Shown piece by piece: positions 1 through 6,887 of a DNA stretch of 28,592 bases (position 1 is the first letter of the stretch; each line of letters opens with the position of its first letter). The translations under genes and the position numbers were made by a program. Source of the DNA: Clostridia bacterium (GTDB lineage Bacteria; Bacillota; Clostridia; Christensenellales; UBA3700); assembly GCA_900772745.1 (NCBI GenBank), contig CAAGRV010000090.1, forward strand, positions 1-28,592, in the 5' to 3' direction. The notes below the pieces were generated by a model. That model was not told the DNA's origin. It searched no databases and saw only the letters and a program-made list of their open reading frames with translations.

Positions 1-26
1 ATATTTGGCAGATATGAGCATATCAA

Positions 27-55
27 TTGACTTTTTTGTATATTTTGATTATAAT
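27..55 (+). promoter_or_regulatory. Sigma-A-type promoter of nagB
   Basis: The -35 box TTGACT (27-32) and the -10 box TATAAT (50-55) are separated by 17 bases. Transcription would start near position 62, leaving a leader of about 20 bases that carries the Shine-Dalgarno AGGAG at 73-77. Confidence 0.8.
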
Positions 56-83
56 CTAAGTATCAAATATTTAGGAGCAATTT

Positions 84-812
84 ATGAAAGTTATTGTTTG
101 CAAAAATTATGAAGAAATGAGCAAAAAAGGTTATGAAGTTATCAAAGAAGTGATGGAGAATACCCAAGGCAAAGCTATCCTAGGTCTTGCTACTGGCTCT
201 ACTCCAATCGGTCTTTACCAAAATATGGTAGCTGACTTCAAAGCTGGCAATGTAAGTTACAAAAATGCCCAATCAGTAAATCTCGACGAGTATGTTGGAC
301 TAGAAAAAACTCATGACCAAAGCTATTATTACTTTATGCATGACAATCTTTTCAATCATATCGACATCGACGAGTCCAACGTAAATCTTCCAAACGGCAA
401 CACTGATGATATGCAAAAGGCTTGCGATGATTATACCGCACTTCTTGCCACCAAACAACAAGACGTTCAAGTGCTTGGTATTGGTAGCAACGGACATATC
501 GGGTTCAACGAGCCAGGCACAGCTTTTGACAGCACAACTCATATCGTGACATTGCACGAGGGCACACGCAAGGACAACGCAAGATTTTTTGCTAGCCTTG
601 ACGAAGTTCCTACTCACGCAATTACAATGGGTATTGCCAACATTATGAACGCAAAGAAAATTTTGGTACTTGCCAGCGGTAAGGGCAAAGCAAACGCAGT
701 GCATGCAATGGTACAAGGCAACGTTGATCCAAGCTGTCCAGCAAGCGTACTCCAAAATCACCCTGACGTGGTGGTTGTAGTCGACGAAGACGCAGCAAGC
801 TTGCTCAAATAA
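84..812 (+). CDS. nagB: Glucosamine-6-phosphate deaminase
   Basis: Converts glucosamine-6-phosphate to fructose-6-phosphate and ammonia in the cytosol, feeding amino sugars into glycolysis. The 242-residue length fits the short Bacillus/Streptococcus type rather than the longer allosteric E. coli enzyme. Visible motifs are the phosphate-binding GLATGSTP (34-41), NLDEY with Asp68, and GIGSNGHIGFNEPG around 132-145, giving the expected Asn136, His138 and Glu143 active-site residues. The start is fixed by AGGAG six bases upstream and matches the family N-terminus. No nagA or PTS gene lies beside it in this window, so it appears to be its own transcription unit with a weak terminator after it. 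Confidence 0.96.
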   Translation: MKVIVCKNYEEMSKKGYEVIKEVMENTQGKAILGLATGSTPIGLYQNMVADFKAGNVSYKNAQSVNLDEYVGLEKTHDQSYYYFMHDNLFNHIDIDESNVNLPNGNTDDMQKACDDYTALLATKQQDVQVLGIGSNGHIGFNEPGTAFDSTTHIVTLHEGTRKDNARFFASLDEVPTHAITMGIANIMNAKKILVLASGKGKANAVHAMVQGNVDPSCPASVLQNHPDVVVVVDEDAASLLK

Positions 813-818
813 CAATCT

Positions 819-844
819 AGCCACTCGTATAGGGTGGCTTTATT
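819..844 (+). terminator. Weak intrinsic terminator after nagB
   Basis: AGCCACTC (819-826) pairs with GGGTGGCT (832-839) around a 5-base loop, giving 8 bp with one G-U pair. The following tract TTTATT is interrupted, so some read-through into the phosphatase gene is likely. That gene has no clear promoter of its own. Confidence 0.6.
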
Positions 845-904
845 ATGCACTTTTGGGCTAGCAAAAACAAAAAACAATCCAAAAACTCGATACAGGTGGG
901 CAAA

Positions 905-1360
905 ATGAAGAAAATAATGTTCGTATGCCATGGCAATATTTGCCGTTCGCCAATGGCGGAATTCGTGTTCAAAAAGATGCTTAGCGACAGAGGTATAGAC
1001 GACGTTTTCGTTGCCTCTTCCGCCACTTCTTACGAAGAAGTAGGCAATGGCGTGCATATAGGCACGAAAAAGATTTTGGACAGATTGGGCATAGATTGCT
1101 CGGCAAAGCGTGCGGTGAGATTTACACTCGACGACTATGACAATTATGATATGATAATCGTGATGGACGATCGCAATATCTACAATCTAGCTCGCATAGT
1201 GGGCGAAGATACTCAGCACAAAATTGTCAAGCTACTTGACCTTGTGGGCATTGATAGGGACGTGGCTGATCCGTGGTACACAGGAAACTTTGAAAAAACA
1301 TATCAAGATATAAATCTTGGGTGCCTTGCACTGCTTGACAAAATCAAAAGAAAGGCATAA
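905..1360 (+). CDS. Low-molecular-weight protein tyrosine phosphatase
   Basis: A cytosolic phosphatase of the LMW-PTP family, which removes phosphate from phosphotyrosine (or in some members phosphoarginine). The 151-residue product starts with the P-loop CX5R signature, CHGNICRS, with nucleophile Cys8 and Arg14. The general-acid loop appears as DPWYTGNF in the C-terminal part. I chose ATG 905 over an in-frame ATG at 845 because AGGTGGG lies just upstream and the family begins right at this motif; the extra 20 residues from 845 are lysine-rich and unlike the family. No partner tyrosine kinase is nearby, so the substrate is unknown. A promoter for the next operon overlaps its last codons. Confidence 0.9.
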   Translation: MKKIMFVCHGNICRSPMAEFVFKKMLSDRGIDDVFVASSATSYEEVGNGVHIGTKKILDRLGIDCSAKRAVRFTLDDYDNYDMIIVMDDRNIYNLARIVGEDTQHKIVKLLDLVGIDRDVADPWYTGNFEKTYQDINLGCLALLDKIKRKA

Positions 1361-1363
1361 TAT
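1335..1363 (+). promoter_or_regulatory. Promoter of the transketolase operon, inside the phosphatase 3' end
   Basis: TTGACA (1335-1340) and TAATAT (1358-1363) with exactly 17 bases between them overlap the last codons and stop of the phosphatase gene. Start of transcription would be near 1370, leaving an ~80-base leader before the transketolase start. That leader holds an AAAGGAG (1375-1381) followed by an in-frame TTG at 1386, and a weak AT-rich hairpin (AAAATTG/CAATTTT) with a T tract at 1413-1419. Confidence 0.65.
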
Positions 1364-1451
1364 ATATTTATAGTAAAGGAGAAGTTTGTCAAAATTGAAT
1401 AGGTTTTGGCAATTTTTTTATCTTTTAGAAGTACTTAGGGGAGCAGGAGAA

Positions 1452-2261
1452 ATGCACAGAAAAGAAATTTGTAAAATTATTCGTGAAGATACCATCAAGT
1501 GTATTGGCTCAATCGGAGTTGGTCACGTAGGTGGTTGTCTTTCTATTGTGGAAATTTTGGCTAGTTTGTATTTCAAACATATGAACGTTGACCCAACCAA
1601 TCCACACATGGAAGGTAGAGATAGACTTATCGTATCCAAAGGCCACGCAGGTCCAGCAGTTTATGCTACACTTGCCAACAAAGGCTACTTCGACAAGTCC
1701 GAGCTACTTACACTCAACCATTCTGGAACAAATCTTCCTAGCCACTGCGATATGAACAAAACAGTGGGTATAGATATGACAACTGGTTCATTAGGTCAAG
1801 GTTTCAGTTGTGCAGTAGGTATTGCACTTGCCAGCAAACTTAGCAAAGACGGTGCTTACATTTATACCATCATTGGCGACGGCGAGAGCCAAGAAGGTCA
1901 AATTTGGGAAGCAGCTATGTATGCCGCTCAAGCAAAACTAAATCATCTCATCGCTTTCACTGACTACAACAAAATGCAAATTGACGGCAATATCCAAGAC
2001 GTCAACTCACTCGATCCACTCGATAAAAAATGGGAGAGTTTTGGTTGGAACGTAGTTGTCATCGACGGACACAGCTTTGAAGAAATCGACAATGCTATTG
2101 CTTGCGCTAAGGCTTGCGAGGACAAGCCAACTATGATTATTGCCAACACTATCAAGGGCAAGGGCGTCAAGTATATTGAAGACAAGGGCTTTGCAAATCA
2201 CAGCATTCCAATGCTAGAAGATGATATGGCAACAGCTATCGAAGAGATTAGGAGAGCGTAA
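1452..2261 (+). CDS. Transketolase, N-terminal (TPP-binding) subunit
   Basis: Half of a split transketolase, which transfers two-carbon units between sugar phosphates in the pentose phosphate pathway. This 269-residue subunit binds the diphosphate end of thiamine diphosphate and Mg2+ through the motif GDGESQEG (from residue 142) followed by the conserved Asn of DYNKMQ. The sequence SIGVGHVGGCLS near the N-terminus is the family's usual opening. ATG 1452 is preceded by AGGGGAG at 1437-1443. A TTG at 1386 with AAAGGAG upstream would add 22 residues that do not resemble the family, so I reject it as the main start. The partner gene follows after one base. Confidence 0.93.
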   Translation: MHRKEICKIIREDTIKCIGSIGVGHVGGCLSIVEILASLYFKHMNVDPTNPHMEGRDRLIVSKGHAGPAVYATLANKGYFDKSELLTLNHSGTNLPSHCDMNKTVGIDMTTGSLGQGFSCAVGIALASKLSKDGAYIYTIIGDGESQEGQIWEAAMYAAQAKLNHLIAFTDYNKMQIDGNIQDVNSLDPLDKKWESFGWNVVVIDGHSFEEIDNAIACAKACEDKPTMIIANTIKGKGVKYIEDKGFANHSIPMLEDDMATAIEEIRRA

Positions 2262-2262
2262 T

Positions 2263-3207
2263 ATGGCAGATATCGAAATGAGAGCCGTTTTGGCGGAAGA
2301 ATTGAAGAAATTGATGGCAAACGATGACAAGGTTGTTGTAATCGACGCTGACCTTGCCAAAGCAAGCGGAACTTGGGGCTTGCGTAAAGACTTCCCAGAC
2401 AGAGCAATCGACGTAGGTATTGCCGAGCAAAACATGGTATCTATTGCGGCTGGTATGTCTAGCTATGGATACAAACCATGGGTGACTTCTTTTACTCCAT
2501 TCGTATCTCGTAGAGTATGCGACCAAATCACATTGTCTGTTTGCTATGCCAAACAAAACGTAAAAATCGTGGGAACTGACCCTGGTATTTGTGCCGAAAT
2601 CAACGGCGGTACACACATGGGACTAGAAGATATTGGCACACTCCGCAGTATTGCTGACCTTGTTATTTTCGAGCCAGTTGACACCGTTCAACTAAGACAA
2701 GCTCTTCCAGTGATTGCTGGACTTGACAAGAGTGTTTATATCCGTCTTTTCCGCAAAAAGATTGCTGACGTATTCGATGAGAACACATACAAATTCGATA
2801 TGTTCAAGGCTGATACAATCCAAGAAGGCAGTGACGTAAGTATTTTCTGCAGTGGTATTATGGTGCAAGAAACAATGCTTGCCAACGAGATTTTGAAGAA
2901 GGAAGGCATCAAGGCTGATATTGTCAACATTCACACCATCAAGCCTATCGACGAAGACGCTATCGTCAAATCTGTTGCCAAGACTGGTTGCGCTATCACA
3001 GCCGAGAACCACAACATTCACGGCGCGCTTTTCAGCAGTGTAGCAGAAGTGCTTGCTAAGAGAAAGCCAACTCCATGTTTGCCTATCGGTATCAACGACA
3101 GATTTGGCGAAGTGGGCAAGCTCCCATATCTCAAACAAGTCTTCCACATGACAGCAGAAGATATTGTTGCCAAAGTCAAAGAAGTTATGGCACTCAAAAA
3201 CAACTAA
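2263..3207 (+). CDS. Transketolase, C-terminal (pyrimidine-binding) subunit
   Basis: Second half of the split transketolase, 314 residues, carrying the pyrimidine-binding and C-terminal domains. The catalytic Glu that activates thiamine diphosphate is Glu55 in GIAEQNMV. The C-terminal domain (from about residue 190) contains the expected DVSIFCSGIMV strand and the AENHNIHG segment. It must pair with the preceding product to make an active enzyme. ATG 2263 has AGGAG (2250-2254) eight bases upstream; the in-frame ATG at 2221 lies inside the previous gene and is unlikely. A strong terminator follows, so the operon has just these two genes. Confidence 0.93.
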   Translation: MADIEMRAVLAEELKKLMANDDKVVVIDADLAKASGTWGLRKDFPDRAIDVGIAEQNMVSIAAGMSSYGYKPWVTSFTPFVSRRVCDQITLSVCYAKQNVKIVGTDPGICAEINGGTHMGLEDIGTLRSIADLVIFEPVDTVQLRQALPVIAGLDKSVYIRLFRKKIADVFDENTYKFDMFKADTIQEGSDVSIFCSGIMVQETMLANEILKKEGIKADIVNIHTIKPIDEDAIVKSVAKTGCAITAENHNIHGALFSSVAEVLAKRKPTPCLPIGINDRFGEVGKLPYLKQVFHMTAEDIVAKVKEVMALKNN

Positions 3208-3221
3208 AACACATCAAAATC

Positions 3222-3246
3222 GAGCCTAGCAATAGGCTCTTTTTTT
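3222..3246 (+). terminator. Strong intrinsic terminator after the transketolase operon
   Basis: GAGCCTA (3222-3228), loop GCAA, TAGGCTC (3233-3239), then seven T residues. Confidence 0.92.
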
Positions 3247-3570
3247 GTGCCTTGAAATGATTGAAAGGTGAGCCAATCTCGTGGACATTGGGGCAATGAA
3301 GATATAATGATAAATAGAATATAGTATAAAATATAAAAAATAAAGAATAGAATTGTAAAATTGACAAAAGAAAATTCGAAAAACAATATTATAATAATGA
3401 AAATCACAAAACAACGAAATAGAAAAGAAACAAGTCGAAGTAGGAATTGGAGCGATAGGAACATACAAAAAAGATAGCAAAAAAAGTACAAAAAGCCGAG
3501 AAAAACAAGTAGAAAGGAAAGCTGGGCAAAACAATAAAAAATAATATCGAAAATGTACAAAATAAAAAGT
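3247..3570. other. Gene-free, purine-rich intergenic stretch
   Basis: About 320 bases between two convergent transcription units. The + strand is strikingly rich in A (and AG) with few T runs, and is full of stop codons in all + frames. The - strand is open over long distances in two frames, but the translations are almost pure Phe/Leu/Ile/Tyr, as expected from T-rich sequence, with no ribosome-binding site. I see no RNA gene, repeat or promoter I can defend here. Confidence 0.6.
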
Positions 3571-3598
3571 AAAAAAAGAGCAAGCATAAAGCTTGCTC
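3571..3598 (-). terminator. Intrinsic terminator of the CofE-like gene
   Basis: Read on the - strand, GAGCAAGC (3598-3591), a 5-base loop and GCTTGCTC (3585-3578) form a perfect 8-bp stem followed by seven T residues (3577-3571). It lies 19 bases past the stop codon. Confidence 0.93.
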
Positions 3599-3616
3599 GA
3601 TTTGTTGTTTTGTGTT

Positions 3617-4804
3617 TTAGTCGTTGGCGTAGTTGTTGAAGTAGTTTTGAACCAAGATGATTGGTGTGCCTTTGTCACCGCTACCGCTAGTGAGGTCGCA
3701 GAGTGAGCCGAGTAGGTCAGTCAAACGACGTGGGGTAGTACCTTGGGACGCCATATTGGCAACAAGGTTGTCTTGTTTTGCCTTGATGAGATCTTGCATT
3801 GCTTTCTTTGCCTCTTCTCCTTGGAGATCACCGATTGCGTTGTCAGCAAGGTATTTGAGTTTGAGCTCGTTTGGAGTGCCTTCTAGACCTTTGGTGTAAG
3901 CTGGAGATACAACAGGGTCAGCAAGTTCCCAAATTCCGCCTACTGGATCTTTGAATGCGCCATCGCCATAAATCATAACTTCTACGTTCTTACCAGTCTT
4001 TTGTTTGAAAAGAGCGGCGATTGAGTCTACAAGTGCTTGACCATCTTTTGGGAAAAGCTTGATAGAGTCATCAGTGGCAAGGTTGGAGCCATATAGACCA
4101 TATTGTGGGTTGAAACCGCTACCATCAACGCTCTCGGTCATGAAGTCAGCAAGGTTGAATACCTTAGATGCGCCAGCCTCTTTCAAAGTAGCCTTTGTAC
4201 GATTGCGTGTATGAATATCGGCATTGATAACAACGTCAGTATAGCTTAGGATAGCTTTTGGGTCATTGGCAAGAATGATTTCGCACTCGCAGAACTCGCT
4301 TGCATAGCTCTTGTAAAGCTCGATATAATCAAGACCTGTGAATGGGTGCAAAATTTTGCCAAAAGTCTCATAATATTTCTTTTCATCGAAAACGTCGGAG
4401 TTTGGATTGATACCCTTGTCATAGATGATATCCATAGGAATAAGTGGGTTGCCAACTTCGTCTGATGGGTAAGAAAGTTGAATGATGAGTTTTTCTACGC
4501 CCATTGCGATAGCTTTCAAAATCATAGAAAATCTATTGCGTGACATAATTGGGAAAATAAGTCCTACTGTTTTTCCACCTGTCTTTGTCTTTACGTCTTT
4601 TGCAATTTGTTCTAGGGTAGCGTAGTTGCCTTGAGCTCTGCCAACGATAGCCTCGGTCATTGCAACAACGTCTCTATCTTGCAATTCGAATTTGCCCTCT
4701 TCGCAAGCGGCAAGAACAGAATCTACTACGATGTTGACAAGGTCGTCGCCCTTTTTGATGATAGGAGCTTTGATACCTCTTGAGATAGTGCCGATAGTTT
4801 TCAT
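3617..4804 (-). CDS. CofE-like protein (coenzyme F420-0:L-glutamate ligase family)
   Basis: A 395-residue protein whose N-terminal third resembles the F420-0 glutamyl ligase family: GTISRGIKAPII, then GDDL and LQDRDVVAMTEAIVGRAQG. In F420-producing organisms CofE adds glutamates to the coenzyme side chain. The middle and C-terminal parts, including YGDGAFKDPVGGIWELADP, are less familiar, and no other F420 gene is in the window, so the true substrate is probably something else. ATG 4804 is chosen because GGAGG (4817-4813) lies eight bases upstream; the upstream in-frame ATG at 4867 would start inside the promoter. It is a single-gene unit between its own promoter and terminator. Confidence 0.7.
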   Translation of the reverse strand: MKTIGTISRGIKAPIIKKGDDLVNIVVDSVLAACEEGKFELQDRDVVAMTEAIVGRAQGNYATLEQIAKDVKTKTGGKTVGLIFPIMSRNRFSMILKAIAMGVEKLIIQLSYPSDEVGNPLIPMDIIYDKGINPNSDVFDEKKYYETFGKILHPFTGLDYIELYKSYASEFCECEIILANDPKAILSYTDVVINADIHTRNRTKATLKEAGASKVFNLADFMTESVDGSGFNPQYGLYGSNLATDDSIKLFPKDGQALVDSIAALFKQKTGKNVEVMIYGDGAFKDPVGGIWELADPVVSPAYTKGLEGTPNELKLKYLADNAIGDLQGEEAKKAMQDLIKAKQDNLVANMASQGTTPRRLTDLLGSLCDLTSGSGDKGTPIILVQNYFNNYAND

Positions 4805-4855
4805 AAAAAATACCTCCGTGGATATATCATATATGCACAATATATCACGCACATT

Positions 4856-4884
4856 ATTATAATACACAATTTGACATATTGCAA
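4856..4884 (-). promoter_or_regulatory. Promoter of the CofE-like gene
   Basis: On the - strand, TTGCAA (4884-4879) and TATAAT (4861-4856) are spaced by 17 bases. The ~45-base leader contains repeated GATATAT-type sequence (about 4821-4847) just upstream of the Shine-Dalgarno, which could be an operator or merely AT-rich sequence. Confidence 0.7.
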
Positions 4885-5285
4885 GTTATAGAAAAAATTT
4901 TTTGAAACAAAATGTAAAATTGTTATTTTGTCATATTAAAAGACAATTTAGGGCGATTATTTTATAACAAAATAGTATAAGTTGCGAGCGAGCATTCGGT
5001 GATGGCAAAAGTTGAATAAAGCGAGCAAAATTTGGGAAATATGCTTAGCGCTATCTAACAAAAAAATCAATCTAAGAAAATACGCCAATCAAGTATGAGA
5101 ATACACAAAAATCAAATGTCAACCTATATCAAAAATTTTGGTTGACATTTGCCGAACGTACAAACAAGAGAGCAATTTATGCTTTGGCGGTTGGCTGAAT
5201 ATCGGTTGGATTGTGTACAAAAGTTAGTTTGAAATGTCGGCGAAAATGCCACAAAAATTGCTATATTTTTGTTGAAATTTGTAGA
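4885..5285. other. Intergenic region between the MFS and CofE-like genes
   Basis: About 400 bases without a gene. The only clear structure is the 12-bp inverted repeat at 5113-5151, listed separately. Short AUG-initiated frames stop within ten codons. The part nearest the MFS gene (about 5178-5215) repeats CGGTTG-like words that also occur in that gene's low-complexity 3' end. Confidence 0.5.
5107..5151 (-). terminator. Hairpin with T tract, probable terminator downstream of the MFS gene
   Basis: A perfect 12-bp inverted repeat, CAAATGTCAACC (5113-5124) and GGTTGACATTTG (5140-5151), with a 15-base loop. On the - strand it is followed by ATTTTTG, so it can end transcripts from the MFS gene, though it lies 135 bases past that stop codon. 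There is no T tract on the + strand side. A protein-binding operator is the alternative. Confidence 0.55.
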
Positions 5286-6653
5286 TTATTTGTCGGTTGA
5301 TAGGTCGGTTGTAATGTCTAAATTGCTGTCGGTTGTTTCAATGTCGGTGGAAATATCGCTTGATTGAGTTGCGGTTGCCAAGTCGTGGGAGTTGCTGTCG
5401 GATGGAGTGGTTGGGCGAAGTCCTACCTTGCGGAAAGTGATGGTTTGGCATACAAAGAGCAAGATTGGGAAGATTGTTCCCACCAAAATACCGCCTCTGA
5501 GAGCCAGGCTTTGGATATTGATGCCGAGCGAAATGGCAAGATTTTGCATAGCAACATTGCCTTGGACACAATCGGCTACAAAACCTGAGATTGCAGGACC
5601 TATCGTACAGCCAATGTCGCCCGCAAATGCCAACAAACCAAAGAGCATAGTCGAGCCAAGCGGGAATATGCGAGCAGTGGAAGAAAGCGTGCCTGGCCAA
5701 AGAAGGGCAACGCTCAGTCCGTTGAGACCGCAAGCAAGGAGCGAGATGATTGGGTTGGGCATAAGGCTTGCCACAAGATAGCAAATTATACTAGAAAAAG
5801 AGCTGACAAGCAAGACTTTGTTGATGTTGATACGAGAGCCGACAATGCCGTAAGCCGTTCTGCCAGCCGCCATCAACAAGGCAAAAACGCTAGGACCTAG
5901 CAAGTCGCCCATAAGTTTGGATACTCCCAAGCCTTTTTCGGCAAAAAGTGAGGACCATTGGGCGATGACCGCCTCAGATGCGCCAGCAAAAATCATTGAC
6001 AAAAATGCAAGGATAAAGAGCTTGTCCGAGAAAAGACTTTTGAGCGGAGTGCGTGACTTTTCTTCCACAGGTTCTACCATAGGAACAATGCAAAAAGCAA
6101 TGATGTCGCACAGCGGAATTACCGCCCAAATATATGGTAAAACATACCACAAATCACTGCCAAAAAGTCGGATAAATACCGTAGAGAAGATGACAATTAC
6201 CAACTCACCCCAGCTGAAAAACGAGTGCAAAAGTGCCATTGAGCCGTGTTTGTCGCCTAGTGGTAGGCTGTCGGTGAGAGGGGAAATGACCGCTTCGAGC
6301 AGTCCGCCACCTATCGAATAAATGATGGTAGAAATGAGCAGTCCTGCATAGGCGTTCATAAGCCTAGGCAAAGTGCCAAGACACACCAGTCCCACCAAAG
6401 ATAGCACGAGCGATAGCATCATAGTGCCTTTGTAAGTCAAGCCGTCTACAATCTTGGCTGCGAACAAGTCTATGGCAAGTTGGAAACAAAAATTGATGAG
6501 AATGAGCGACGTCAAACGGGACAAACTTAGTCCGAATTTGTCTTGAAAAATGACAAACAAGAGCGGTGCAAGAGTGACAATAGTCGCTTGCACAACATAA
6601 CCCATATAACAACTATGAAGAGTGTTTTTGTAACTAAGTTTTGGCATTTTCAT
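5286..6653 (-). CDS. Major facilitator superfamily permease
   Basis: A 455-residue integral membrane transporter with about twelve hydrophobic segments spread over residues 15-410. The overall look (GLSLSRLTSLILINFCFQLAIDL near the N-terminus, a long loop in the middle) is that of sugar- or metabolite-type MFS carriers; a FucP-related role would suit the distant fucose genes but cannot be shown from sequence alone. The last ~45 residues are hydrophilic and rich in Ser, Thr and Asp, an unusual tail. No Shine-Dalgarno precedes ATG 6653 (or ATG 6647), and the promoter places transcription start at or one base before the ATG, so the message is probably leaderless. Confidence 0.85.
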   Translation of the reverse strand: MKMPKLSYKNTLHSCYMGYVVQATIVTLAPLLFVIFQDKFGLSLSRLTSLILINFCFQLAIDLFAAKIVDGLTYKGTMMLSLVLSLVGLVCLGTLPRLMNAYAGLLISTIIYSIGGGLLEAVISPLTDSLPLGDKHGSMALLHSFFSWGELVIVIFSTVFIRLFGSDLWYVLPYIWAVIPLCDIIAFCIVPMVEPVEEKSRTPLKSLFSDKLFILAFLSMIFAGASEAVIAQWSSLFAEKGLGVSKLMGDLLGPSVFALLMAAGRTAYGIVGSRININKVLLVSSFSSIICYLVASLMPNPIISLLACGLNGLSVALLWPGTLSSTARIFPLGSTMLFGLLAFAGDIGCTIGPAISGFVADCVQGNVAMQNLAISLGINIQSLALRGGILVGTIFPILLFVCQTITFRKVGLRPTTPSDSNSHDLATATQSSDISTDIETTDSNLDITTDLSTDK

Positions 6654-6660
6654 CGACTAA

Positions 6661-6690
6661 ATTTTAGCAAAATAGCATAAAAAAAGTCAA
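6661..6690 (-). promoter_or_regulatory. Promoter of the MFS gene, predicted to give a leaderless mRNA
   Basis: On the - strand, TTGACT (6690-6685) and TAAAAT (6666-6661) are 18 bases apart, and the -10 is preceded by TGC, an extended -10 element. Counting seven bases past the -10 puts the start at about 6654; the ATG begins at 6653. Confidence 0.65.
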
Positions 6691-6814
6691 ACAAAACGCT
6701 CTAAAAACAATGTCGAAAAAAGTAAAAAAATGACATAAAATGCGTAAAACTATCGGTAAGGATAAAAAGTTTTGGAGAAAAGATACATAAATGTTCAAAA
6801 GTGGTCGATAACAA

Positions 6815-6843
6815 TTTACAATTTTGATATTTGAGTATATAAT
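6815..6843 (+). promoter_or_regulatory. Promoter of the metG operon
   Basis: TTTACA (6815-6820) and TATAAT (6838-6843) with 17 bases between. Start near 6850 leaves a ~38-base leader with AAGGAG just before ATG 6888. The leader is too short to hold a T-box or SAM riboswitch. Confidence 0.75.
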
Positions 6844-6887
6844 ATTATAAAATATTATGCTCTCATTCGAGCAACAAGGAGAAATAT

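Noticed and set aside
1386..1451. TTG 1386 as the transketolase start
   Set aside because: It has an AAAGGAG upstream, but the 22 added residues do not resemble transketolase, and ATG 1452 has AGGGGAG at good spacing. It is kept only as a possible leader-peptide observation.
3204..3678. Two long - strand open frames (127 and 150 codons) in the intergenic stretch
   Set aside because: They are nearly all Phe, Leu, Ile, Tyr and Ser, as expected from T-rich sequence, lack ribosome-binding sites, overlap each other in different frames, and run into a terminator and the CofE-like gene.
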